The notes under the pieces: model-generated | Database searches by the model: none | Seen by the model: only the letters and a program-made list of their open reading frames with translations | Told to the model about the DNA's origin: nothing | Source: an uncultured Bacteroidales bacterium | GTDB taxonomy: Bacteria > Bacteroidota > Bacteroidia > Bacteroidales > Paludibacteraceae | NCBI GenBank assembly: GCA_902774995.1 | Contig: CACYKR010000009.1 | Location: 1,489-40,105, forward strand | DNA: 38,617 nt | Direction of reading: 5' to 3' | Shown here: positions 14,863-22,142 of the stretch, piece by piece | Position numbering within the stretch: the first letter of the stretch is position 1 | Layout of the letters: every line of letters begins with the position of its first letter | Translations under genes and position numbers: made by a program

Positions 14863-15836
14863 CGTTTATAAACCCTTATATAATCTACGTACATCTTCAC
14901 CGGCGTGCCGTCTGCGGGCAATGCCGTCACTTTCCGGAACGAAGGATCGTCCGCCGTAATCACTTCCGGGTATTTCTCCGCCGCCGGCATGGCAGGGAAG
15001 AATCCGCCTACGGACAGGTTCAGCACCAGATAGAACGGGTGGTTGAAATAATGCCCCGGCTCGTTGAGCCCTTTGTCCCGCAGCGAGAGCTGGAAATACG
15101 GTACGGTCTCCGGATATTTGTCCTGATCCAGATACATGGCGATGGAGTCCTCCGTCCATACGAGGGTGAACAGATGGAAATCGCCCTGCACCGGATAGTC
15201 GGCGGTATAGAACCCGCCTACGTTGGGATAGGCGCCGTTGTTGAACGCCTCGCCCCAGTGGCACGCTCCGTTGAAATAGCGGTCCTGCGTGCCGTTCTCA
15301 ATACCGGTATGGTGCCCCATCTCGCAGATGTCTATCTCGCCGCACTTGGGCCAAACCACCCTGCCCTCTTTCGCCAGTTGCGCCACTTGGGCGTCTATGT
15401 CGTCGTTGTCCCCTAAGTTGGTAGCCAGGTTGTTACCTAACATCCAGAAGGCGGGCCAGAGCCCGTCGGCGGTGTGCGGGAAGGCGATACGCGCCTCCAC
15501 CTTGCCGTACTCCACGGTCACCTTGTCCTGCGTGTTGAGACGCGCGGAGGTACAGGGACGGTTGCGGTAATCCTCCCGTCTGGCGGTCAGCACCAGACAG
15601 TTCTCCCCCGTCACGGGGTGCCGTTCCACAGAGACGTTGTCCGGGCTGTAATACTGCAACTCGGCATTACCGCCCCCGCGGGCGTTGTCCTCTACGTTCC
15701 ACCAGGCGGTGTTTAAGGTCTCGCCGTCAAACTCATCGGACCAGATTAACTGCCATTCGCTTTTTGTGCATGACGAGAGCAAAAGGCAGATGGCAATAAT
15801 TGATAATTGATAATTGATAATTGATAATCGACGCAT
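14859..15836 (-). CDS. Family GH16 beta-1,3-glucanase (laminarinase-type), lipoprotein, with pre-catalytic insertion
   Basis: This 325-residue retaining endo-glucanase carries the GH16 signature GEIDICEMG with nucleophile E167, D169 and acid/base E172. The lipoprotein signal has lipobox LLSSC, and its hydrophobic core INYQLSIIAI lies in a tandem repeat. The jelly-roll begins directly after the Cys (WQLIWSDEFDGETLN), so there is no accessory module. Compared with the two other GH16 enzymes here it has about 24 extra residues between AFWMLGNN and WPKCGEID, in a loop next to the active-site cleft. This could alter branch tolerance or product size. The start overlaps the previous stop by one base (TAATG). 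Beta-1,3 specificity is inferred from the motif type and the neighbours. Confidence 0.9.
   Translation of the reverse strand: MRRLSIINYQLSIIAICLLLSSCTKSEWQLIWSDEFDGETLNTAWWNVEDNARGGGNAELQYYSPDNVSVERHPVTGENCLVLTARREDYRNRPCTSARLNTQDKVTVEYGKVEARIAFPHTADGLWPAFWMLGNNLATNLGDNDDIDAQVAQLAKEGRVVWPKCGEIDICEMGHHTGIENGTQDRYFNGACHWGEAFNNGAYPNVGGFYTADYPVQGDFHLFTLVWTEDSIAMYLDQDKYPETVPYFQLSLRDKGLNEPGHYFNHPFYLVLNLSVGGFFPAMPAAEKYPEVITADDPSFRKVTALPADGTPVKMYVDYIRVYKR
15795..15829 (-). repeat. Tandem GATAATT repeat in the GH16 signal peptide
   Basis: Four to five tandem copies of a 7-bp unit (ATTATCA on one strand, TGATAAT on the other) begin a few codons after the ATG at 15836. They encode SIINYQLSII, the core of the lipoprotein signal peptide. 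Confidence 0.8.
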
Positions 15837-16867
15837 TATTCTACGATTTGTCCGGTTATTGTATAAATATGTTCTCCGCGACGGATGAGCAACTGACCGT
15901 TACGGAGCACCTTCTCTCCCTCCCTTGAGGGGAGGGTTGGGGAGAGGTTGTTCTCCGTTCTCTCTGCTTCGATCGCATCGGAAGGAGAAGGGCAGACAAA
16001 GGACTGATTGGCATCGCCCCGCTGGTAGATACGGATCCAGTCTATATACATTGCCCGCGGGCTGTTCGCCAAAGCCGTCACGTTGTTTATATTATTGATA
16101 CCCGGGAAATCGCCTCCCACTGCCAGATTGGCGATAATGAAGTTCGGTTTGCCGAAGACCAATTGGCGATTGTAGTTTGCATCATCGTTCGGCTCTAAGT
16201 CCGCATGGAAATAAGCCTTGTTCTCCGGATGCGCATCTTTATCCATATACATGTCAATCGAAGTGGGAGTCCAAATCATCGTCACGATATGGAAAGTGTC
16301 TTGCAGCGAATAGGACCAGGTAGCGTCCTGTGCGTCATGCCATACGGTGTTCCATGTCGAACCTAAATGCAGTGCGCCGTTGAAGAAACGGTCCTGTGTA
16401 CCATTGGAGAAGGCATTCTGGTGTCCCATTTCGATGATATCTGTCTCGCCGCAACGGGGCCAGCCCACTTGGTCGAAGTTATTACCCATTTGCCAGAACG
16501 CGGGCCAGAGACCGTTGGCTGTCTGCGGGAACTTGATACGCGCCTCTATCTTGCCGTAAGTATAGTATAAGTTATGCTTGCTGTTCACGCGCCCGGAAGT
16601 ACAGTCCTTGCCGTGATAGCTCTCCTTGGTAGCCGTGAGGATGAGGCACTGCTTGCCAGTCGTCGGTTCGGCTCCTACAGACACACCTTTCTCGCAGTAG
16701 TACTGCAACTCGTTGTTTCCGCCTCCGTCGCCGTTGACCTCAATATTCCACACCTTGGTATCCAGCGCGCCGTCCGTGAAATCCTCGTTCCAGACAAGGG
16801 TGTAGTTTTGCGCACTCATCACTCCTGCGCACAGGAGCATGATGATAGAAAGAATAGGTTTCTTCAT
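15836..16867 (-). CDS. Family GH16 beta-1,3-glucanase with signal peptidase I leader and C-terminal tail
   Basis: This 343-residue protein contains a GH16 domain with signature GETDIIEMG (E141, D143, E146). ATG 16867 is used because it opens a signal peptide (MKKPILSIIMLLCAGVMSAQ). The catalytic jelly-roll begins at YTLVWNEDFTDG and ends at MYIDWIRIYQRG. After a linker made partly of a GC-rich short repeat (LSPTLPSREG) comes a tail, KVLRNGQLLIRRGEHIYTIT, of the same type as in GH81 and the first PUL protein. It is the only GH16 of the three with a tail and the only one without a lipobox, so it probably reaches the surface or medium by a different route. The gene lies 2 bp after GH128. Endo-beta-1,3-glucanase activity is a family inference. 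Confidence 0.9.
   Translation of the reverse strand: MKKPILSIIMLLCAGVMSAQNYTLVWNEDFTDGALDTKVWNIEVNGDGGGNNELQYYCEKGVSVGAEPTTGKQCLILTATKESYHGKDCTSGRVNSKHNLYYTYGKIEARIKFPQTANGLWPAFWQMGNNFDQVGWPRCGETDIIEMGHQNAFSNGTQDRFFNGALHLGSTWNTVWHDAQDATWSYSLQDTFHIVTMIWTPTSIDMYMDKDAHPENKAYFHADLEPNDDANYNRQLVFGKPNFIIANLAVGGDFPGINNINNVTALANSPRAMYIDWIRIYQRGDANQSFVCPSPSDAIEAERTENNLSPTLPSREGEKVLRNGQLLIRRGEHIYTITGQIVE
15912..15950 (-). repeat. GC-rich inverted short repeat in the GH16 linker
   Basis: The minus strand reads CCTCTCCCCAACCCTCCCCT followed by CAAGGGAGGGAGAGAAGG. The arms CTCTCCC/GGGAGAG type can form a hairpin. It encodes LSPTLPSREGEK just before the C-terminal tail. Confidence 0.7.
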
Positions 16868-16869
16868 AA

Positions 16870-18174
16870 TCAATTGTTTGTTGCCGTAATCCGGAATCCC
16901 GAGAAATAACATGACCCGGAAATCATTTTCAGCGTCAGAGTATGTTTGCCCTTGGACATTTGAATATCCGTAGCGGCCTCCGTCCATTCGGAGCTGCTGC
17001 CGTTGCGGGGCATGTCAATGAAGTTCTGGGATTCGCCGTCCACCAGCACCTCGCATATGGAGTTGCTGTAACCACAATAACGGAGGGTGATCTTCCGGCC
17101 GTCCGTTGGCATATAGAGCTGGTAATCGATCTTCTGCCCCTCCGTAAAATTGGTAATCATCAGCCCCGGTTGTCCGGCTTGAGCCAGCGCCGTTTCATCA
17201 GTAGAAGGACGCAGGGGCATGGCGTTATTCGCTACAGACACGTACTCCGAAGCCAGGATCAGACGATTTGCCCGCAGCCATACCGATTTGTCCATCGGCG
17301 AGAAATAGCAATACATCTTCCCTAAATCCGTCAGGTCTGCCGGAAAATCATGGGTCAGCAGTTGGTTATACGGTACCGACTCCACTTTACCGCTCATACG
17401 CGGCATGAACCACGCATAGCGTTGTACCGCAGGAGAACTCTCCAGATAATGAAGCACCGCGCACATGTAATCCATCTGGGTGGGATAACCGCTTGGCGCC
17501 GGATCCCAGGCGCAGAACTCCGTCATCCAGATAGGTTTGTTGTATTTCTCAAACCGCTCTACGAAGCCCTGCAGTCCGGTAGCCGAAGACATATAGCAAT
17601 GCAACGAGATAGCATCTATGTCGTCTATCGAGACACCCGGCTGCGCGAAGAACTCATCCAGCCATTTGACGGGATCGTTATAACCGGGCAGTGTACCGTA
17701 GTTCATTGCCGGAGAGACCAGTTTGAGATTCAACTCCTTTGCCAAAGCCACAACGGGCGCCCATAACTGAGCCGCCTGTGCCGGTGTCATGTTCGCCTGG
17801 TCTTTCAGGTTCGGTTCGTTGAAAGCCAGCAGATATTTCGTCTTGGGGTGGGCGGCTACGAAGGCACGGATCTTGTCGGCGCTGTAATTGCCGTTCCAGC
17901 ACATGGGGCAGAAATCCATCTCGTTGGCGTCAAACCACATCGCCGCTTCTTCGGTCGGGGTGTTTCCCCAGTTATAGTCCCAGCTGGTATAGGGGGAGAG
18001 GATAGGCAGGTCGGTCAGCTGGTTGAACGAGAACGCCACACCGCGTTTAGCGGATTTGGGCATGATATCCGCTACTCCCGTTTCATCCACCGGGGCGGTA
18101 GCCTCCTGGGAGGGTTTGCAGGCTGCCAAAAGCAGCGCCAGAGTTGCAAAGATTATTGTTCTTGCCGTTGCCAT
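16870..18174 (-). CDS. Family GH128 endo-beta-1,3-glucanase lipoprotein with C-terminal beta-sandwich
   Basis: This 434-residue enzyme has a GH128 (Glyco_hydro_cc) TIM barrel that cleaves beta-1,3-glucan. ATG 18174 is chosen over an in-frame TTG four codons upstream; it starts a lipoprotein signal with lipobox LLAAC. The barrel starts at KRGVAFSFN. The acid/base is E120 in LLAFNEPNLKD and the nucleophile E219 in PIWMTEFCAWDP, both typical of GH128. After about residue 290 there is a C-terminal beta-sandwich of about 135 residues (LMITNFTEGQKIDYQLYMP onward), which looks like a CBM6-type module and may bind glucan. The start overlaps the stop of the upstream GH16 by 22 bp. Specificity comes from the family, which is narrow. 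Confidence 0.9.
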   Translation of the reverse strand: MATARTIIFATLALLLAACKPSQEATAPVDETGVADIMPKSAKRGVAFSFNQLTDLPILSPYTSWDYNWGNTPTEEAAMWFDANEMDFCPMCWNGNYSADKIRAFVAAHPKTKYLLAFNEPNLKDQANMTPAQAAQLWAPVVALAKELNLKLVSPAMNYGTLPGYNDPVKWLDEFFAQPGVSIDDIDAISLHCYMSSATGLQGFVERFEKYNKPIWMTEFCAWDPAPSGYPTQMDYMCAVLHYLESSPAVQRYAWFMPRMSGKVESVPYNQLLTHDFPADLTDLGKMYCYFSPMDKSVWLRANRLILASEYVSVANNAMPLRPSTDETALAQAGQPGLMITNFTEGQKIDYQLYMPTDGRKITLRYCGYSNSICEVLVDGESQNFIDMPRNGSSSEWTEAATDIQMSKGKHTLTLKMISGSCYFSGFRITATNN

Positions 18175-19436
18175 ACGCGCACCCAATCTATGTACATGAT
18201 ACGTTGTTGATCAAAAATACCGTCATCCACAGATCCGCCCATGTTTCCTCCGATAGCGAGGTTGAAGATAAAGAAGAAAGGCTTGTTAAACGGCCAGTAG
18301 TCGTTATTATCAATCTGCTCTTCCCATACCTCGGCGTATTGCACATCGTCCACGAAGAACCGGATCACATCCTTTCCTTCTTTCTCCTCTTGTGCCCACT
18401 CGATGCCATAGGTATGGAAGTCCGCAGACAGAGGATAATCGAAGAAATGCGTTTTCGCCCAGTTATTGCCTCTCGTACCGTTCTTCATGACGGTATGGAG
18501 TGCAAACGATGCACGGGTGTCTTGCGAACCGATATGCTCGATGATATCTATCTCGCCGCAGTTAGGCCAGTTGCCGCTGTTGCCCATCATCCAGAACGCC
18601 GGCCATGTACCCTTTCCTCCGGGGAACTTGATACGCGCAGCCATCTTGCCGTACGTAAAGGTCTTCTTGTTCTTACTCATGATACGGGCAGAGGTATAGT
18701 TGTTGTTCTCGTATTGCTCTTTACGCGCCTCTATCTCCAGACATCCGTTCTGCACACGGATATTCTCCGGACGGGTGGTGTAATACTGCTTCTCGTTATT
18801 TCCCCAACCACTGCCGCCGGTGTTGTAGCTCCATGTGCCTTCATCCAGCGCATTACCGTCAAACTCATCGGACCATACCAAGTGGTATGCTCCCCAGTTA
18901 TGGGATACAGTAACGGTGGCGGTGACACTCTCTACGGGCGTTGACAAGGTGATCGTGGACACGCCGGGTTTTAGCGCTGTCACATGACCCGTATTGGTTA
19001 CATGTACTACCGAGGGATCGGAACTGGACCAACTCAACTCCAGATCAAACGTATTGCCGTATTTGAAATCAAACTGTTCCCCAACATGAAGCGATACCAG
19101 AGGAGGAGTGATACGCAGAGACGCTCCGTCTGTTCCTGTTACAAACACATTCGCCTTCGCGGATACCTTTCCAGAAGTGGCGGTGATCTCCGCTTTACCA
19201 ATCGCTTTGGCGGTCACTACGCCGTAATAGACGGTAGCCACCTCTTCATTCGAACTCGTCCACACGATATTCGTTGCCGTGCCCTTGGTATCAATGGTCG
19301 CAATATCGCCCACTTTCAATTGCAAGGTCACAGGATTGAGTTCCAAAGTCACGTTGGATGGTTCGTCCTGCTTCTGATCACATGCCGCCATACATACTAC
19401 TGCGGCAATCAATAATAAATAATTCTGTATTTTCAT
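18153..19436 (-). CDS. Family GH16 beta-1,3-glucanase lipoprotein with two N-terminal Big_2-like domains
   Basis: This 427-residue protein starts at ATG 19436, which gives a lipoprotein signal (lipobox MAAC). The Cys is followed by DQKQDE, an acidic run resembling the Bacteroidetes surface-export signal. Two bacterial Ig-like (Big_2) domains follow: LNPVTLQLKVGDIATI (about residues 30-105) and ITPPLVSLHVGEQFDF (about 108-178). The GH16 catalytic domain begins at YHLVWSDEFDGNALDEG and carries signature GEIDIIEHIG (E295, D297, E300). The Ig domains probably hold the enzyme away from the outer membrane. A 60-bp gap containing a strong hairpin separates it from the glycan-binding protein gene. 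The role as a surface endo-beta-1,3-glucanase is inferred. Confidence 0.9.
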   Translation of the reverse strand: MKIQNYLLLIAAVVCMAACDQKQDEPSNVTLELNPVTLQLKVGDIATIDTKGTATNIVWTSSNEEVATVYYGVVTAKAIGKAEITATSGKVSAKANVFVTGTDGASLRITPPLVSLHVGEQFDFKYGNTFDLELSWSSSDPSVVHVTNTGHVTALKPGVSTITLSTPVESVTATVTVSHNWGAYHLVWSDEFDGNALDEGTWSYNTGGSGWGNNEKQYYTTRPENIRVQNGCLEIEARKEQYENNNYTSARIMSKNKKTFTYGKMAARIKFPGGKGTWPAFWMMGNSGNWPNCGEIDIIEHIGSQDTRASFALHTVMKNGTRGNNWAKTHFFDYPLSADFHTYGIEWAQEEKEGKDVIRFFVDDVQYAEVWEEQIDNNDYWPFNKPFFFIFNLAIGGNMGGSVDDGIFDQQRIMYIDWVRVWQRQEQ

Positions 19437-19456
19437 ATCTCTCTTAATCATAGAAA

Positions 19457-19482
19457 CTACAGGAGAAGCCAATCTCCTGTAG
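19457..19482 (-). terminator. Hairpin between the binding-protein gene and the enzyme genes (attenuator or partial terminator)
   Basis: A perfect 10-bp stem CTACAGGAGA / TCTCCTGTAG with a 6-nt loop lies in the 60-bp gap upstream of GH16. On the transcript it is followed by UUUCU, so it could end some transcripts or protect the upstream SusCD message from 3' decay. Full termination is unlikely because the only apparent promoter for the downstream enzyme genes is far upstream. Confidence 0.6.
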
Positions 19483-19496
19483 CCAAATAAAAGCAA

Positions 19497-20453
19497 TTAT
19501 TTCTTGTAGAAATATACTGCGTCGAGGTTGAGTTGTGCCCCCTGTACACCTTCGGACAGAGCCACGAATACGTTTACACCTGCAGCCACAGCCTGGTTAG
19601 CCAAAGCGTTTGCATAAGCGGACATCGGGATGTCAAACTCCTGCCATGAACCGTCACGGGTGAAATCTTTGTAAACCGGACCTTCATATACGCTCTTCGA
19701 GCCAAGAACGAACTTCGTGGACTCAGATCCCATGAAATAGAAGCAGTGAGCATAGTTATCCGTGGACTTGATAGCCAGGTGCAGGAAGTACTGATCCGGA
19801 TTAGCTACGATAGCCTCTTTGAGAGCCTTAGCAGCTTCCCAACCGTTGCCTGCGTCTGTCAAGCAGAAACCGCAACCGGACCAGGTGGAAGCAACTACGA
19901 GTGCAGTGTAACCTTCGGTATTGCCATGGAAGTTCATACCACTTGCGGTACCGCCGGTATAGGTTCCTTCCCATACATAGAGGAACTGATCTACATCATT
20001 CGGTTGGAACGAAGCAACGATCTTGTTCTTGTTAGCCTCATAAGTCACACCGTCGAGGACGATCGGCCATACCTGGCTACCCTTGAGCTCTCTGCCGCTG
20101 GGACCTACGTTAGCCTTTACGGCTACGACGCAGGTCTTAACCTGACCGCCTGCGGTGGTTGCCGTGATGACAGCGGTGCTACCCGCTTTGATGGCTTTTA
20201 CGGTAGCCGTCTTGCCAGCTCCGGTAACGGTAGCTACCGTTGCGTCACTGGATGTCCAGGTAGCCTCTACGGTTGCCTCAATAGTACCCTCGGCACCTGC
20301 CTCCAACTGGAGAGCGGTCGGGTTCAGGACCAGCGTGGTTTCCTGGCCCGGTTCATCGGGAGTAGTGGTACTTCCGTTGTCTTTTTTACATGCGTTCAGA
20401 CCAACCATGGTCAGCGCTGCCAGCGCTACTGCAAGAAATTTGTTTGTCTTCAT
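19497..20453 (-). CDS. Surface glycan-binding lipoprotein with Big_2-like domain
   Basis: This 318-residue lipoprotein (lipobox LNAC, followed by KKDN) sits directly after SusD, the usual place of surface glycan-binding proteins. An N-terminal Big_2-like domain (LNPTALQLEAGAEGTIEA, about residues 43-115) precedes a 200-residue C-terminal domain beginning GRELKGSQVWPI. The C terminus contains SWQEFDIPMSAYANA and ends QLNLDAVYFYKK. The same arrangement (sugar-binding-type sandwich ending in D-x-VYFYK) occurs twice in the first PUL protein, which suggests a common glucan-binding fold. The protein should hold beta-1,3-glucan at the surface for the SusCD importer. The gap to SusD is 24 bp. No enzymatic motif is visible. 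Confidence 0.75.
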   Translation of the reverse strand: MKTNKFLAVALAALTMVGLNACKKDNGSTTTPDEPGQETTLVLNPTALQLEAGAEGTIEATVEATWTSSDATVATVTGAGKTATVKAIKAGSTAVITATTAGGQVKTCVVAVKANVGPSGRELKGSQVWPIVLDGVTYEANKNKIVASFQPNDVDQFLYVWEGTYTGGTASGMNFHGNTEGYTALVVASTWSGCGFCLTDAGNGWEAAKALKEAIVANPDQYFLHLAIKSTDNYAHCFYFMGSESTKFVLGSKSVYEGPVYKDFTRDGSWQEFDIPMSAYANALANQAVAAGVNVFVALSEGVQGAQLNLDAVYFYKK

Positions 20454-20477
20454 AAGTGTTTTGTTTAAAAAGGTTAA

Positions 20478-22124
20478 TTAATATCCTGGATTTTGCTCCA
20501 TGTTTGTCGAATTGAGTTGCATCTCCTCCTGCGGGAGGGGGAAGAGCTCATGTTTGCCGGCAACGAACTCCTGCATGTGCTGTTGCGCTTCCGGCGTCTC
20601 CGTGGCCTTGTAAGCATCCATATGCGCCTTAAGTCCGTTACCGTTCACGCCTTCCCATCGTACGAGGTCGAACCACCGGTGGCCCTCCATCGCCAGCTCG
20701 CACCGGCGCTCATGGCGGAGAGCGGCGTCATCGGCGGCAGCCACACCGGCCAGGCCCACACGTTCGCGGACTTTATCTATATAGGTTTTAGCCGTTCCCG
20801 GATCGCCGGCGCCCAGACACGCCTCGGCGTACATCAGCAGCACGTCGGCGTAACGGATCTGTTTGTTGTTAAGCGGACCACGGCTGGCGTGAAGATTCCA
20901 TTTGCCGTACCCTCCTCCGAGAGCCTCGGGGTCGCGGTACATGCCGTATTTGTTATTCAGCATCACGTTGCCCAAGTAGTTCTCGTCCGACTGCTGCTGG
21001 TATTCCGCTACCACGGAGGTACCCGGTGTCAGAATAGCCACCTCGCGGCGCGGGTCACCCGCCTCGAACTCGTTGTAGAGGTTTCGGGTAGGATGGTTGA
21101 ATCCCCATCCGCCGCCTATCTTGGAGTTACGGCTGCGGGTGAGTATCTGGGTGAAAGAGCCGCCGGTATAACCGAATTTGGTAGGGTCGTTACCGTCGCC
21201 GTAATCGCCCCAGGCCACCTCGGCGTACTGGATCTCGAAGACGGACTCGATGCCGTTTTCGCCCGCGAGGGTGAAATTATCCTCGTAGTTGGGACAGAGG
21301 TCATACTCGCCGCTTCCGATTACCGCCTCGCCCCAGGTCTTGGCGTCCGCGTAGCATTGCGCAGCCGGTTTGGAGACGCCTTTCTTCTGCCAGAAAGGAG
21401 AAGCCATGTACAGGTTCACCTTCATCAGCATGGCTTGCGCCGCACCTTGGGTGGCACGGCCCATGTCTTCTGCGGGATAACGGCTCTTCTTCCACAGGCT
21501 CTTCTCCGCCTGAGTCAGGTCGCTCAGTATCTGGTTATATACCGCGTCCACCGAGGCGCGGGGCTGCCCCCACTCGTCCGAGGAATGCAGCACATGGGTG
21601 ACCAGCGGCACGCCGGCGAAGACACGTACCAGACGGAAATAATAGTACGCCCGCAGGAAATAGACCTCTCCCATCAGGCGGTTCTTCATCTCCGCGGTAA
21701 AAGCGCTGTCCGTGCCTACCTCCATCTTCCCGATATACTCCAGCGCCAGATTGCAGCGGCCTATACCCTGAAAGTTGGCGCGGTAGAAATCCAGCAGGAG
21801 GGTGTTCTGGTCGGTGGTACGCCAGTTCTCTATGTCATAGGCGTCCGACATGTCGGTAGTCGTTCCACCGCCTTTGAGCGCATCGTCACTGGCTACATCG
21901 CCGATGAACCACTCCGGGCAATAGGTATGGTTAAACTCCCATTGCAAGGGGGTGTAGCACCCCGTCACGTTCTGCACCGCGGCAGGCGTGGAGGTATAGA
22001 AATCCTCCAGCAAGGTAGTACCCGGCTCTATCTCCGTCAGGTAGTTCTTGCAACCCGTCATGGAAAGTGACAATGTGACGAAGGACAAAGTACAAAGGAA
22101 TATATTTCTAACTATATGTTTCAT
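20478..22124 (-). CDS. susD: SusD/RagB-family outer-membrane glycan-binding lipoprotein
   Basis: This 548-residue lipoprotein (lipobox MTGC) forms the lid of the SusC transporter and binds the incoming oligosaccharide. SusD features include the N-terminal CKNYLTEIEPGTTLLEDFYTS, the helical repeat region with LMGEVYFLRAYYYFRLVRVF, and the C-terminal segment RRCELAMEGHRWFDLVRWEG followed by the conserved end ELFPLPQEEMQLN and NPGY. It lies 18 bp after SusC with an unusually good Shine-Dalgarno sequence. The signal-peptide core (FLCTLSFVTLSLSM) lies in a short repeat read on the opposite orientation from other members. Beta-glucan specificity is inferred from the enzymes of the operon. Confidence 0.95.
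   Translation of the reverse strand: MKHIVRNIFLCTLSFVTLSLSMTGCKNYLTEIEPGTTLLEDFYTSTPAAVQNVTGCYTPLQWEFNHTYCPEWFIGDVASDDALKGGGTTTDMSDAYDIENWRTTDQNTLLLDFYRANFQGIGRCNLALEYIGKMEVGTDSAFTAEMKNRLMGEVYFLRAYYYFRLVRVFAGVPLVTHVLHSSDEWGQPRASVDAVYNQILSDLTQAEKSLWKKSRYPAEDMGRATQGAAQAMLMKVNLYMASPFWQKKGVSKPAAQCYADAKTWGEAVIGSGEYDLCPNYEDNFTLAGENGIESVFEIQYAEVAWGDYGDGNDPTKFGYTGGSFTQILTRSRNSKIGGGWGFNHPTRNLYNEFEAGDPRREVAILTPGTSVVAEYQQQSDENYLGNVMLNNKYGMYRDPEALGGGYGKWNLHASRGPLNNKQIRYADVLLMYAEACLGAGDPGTAKTYIDKVRERVGLAGVAAADDAALRHERRCELAMEGHRWFDLVRWEGVNGNGLKAHMDAYKATETPEAQQHMQEFVAGKHELFPLPQEEMQLNSTNMEQNPGY
22065..22098 (-). repeat. CTTTGTAC/TTGTCAC short repeat in the SusD signal peptide
   Basis: The minus strand reads TTTGTACTTTGTCCTTCGTC followed by ACATTGTCAC, a chain of related 7-10 bp units. 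It resembles the reverse complement of the GTACAAAG family. It encodes LCTLSFVTLSL, the hydrophobic core of the SusD signal peptide. Confidence 0.55.
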
Positions 22125-22130
22125 ATTCTT

Positions 22131-22138
22131 TCTCCTTT
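22131..22138 (-). promoter_or_regulatory. Strong Shine-Dalgarno sequence for SusD
   Basis: AAAGGAGA lies six bases before the SusD ATG. Bacteroidetes genes usually rely on AT-rich leaders rather than this motif, so its presence may give SusD high translation independent of SusC. Confidence 0.6.
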
Positions 22139-22142
22139 CCTA

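Noticed and set aside
19437..19496. An upstream extension of the GH16 protein into the 60-bp gap
   Set aside because: The extra residues would place the lipoprotein signal in the interior and would translate through the hairpin. ATG 19436 gives a normal lipoprotein start.
20493..22070. A 525-codon open frame on the plus strand opposite SusD
   Set aside because: It mirrors the SusD codons, has no recognisable family and no promoter or ribosome site. High GC third positions explain such long antisense frames.
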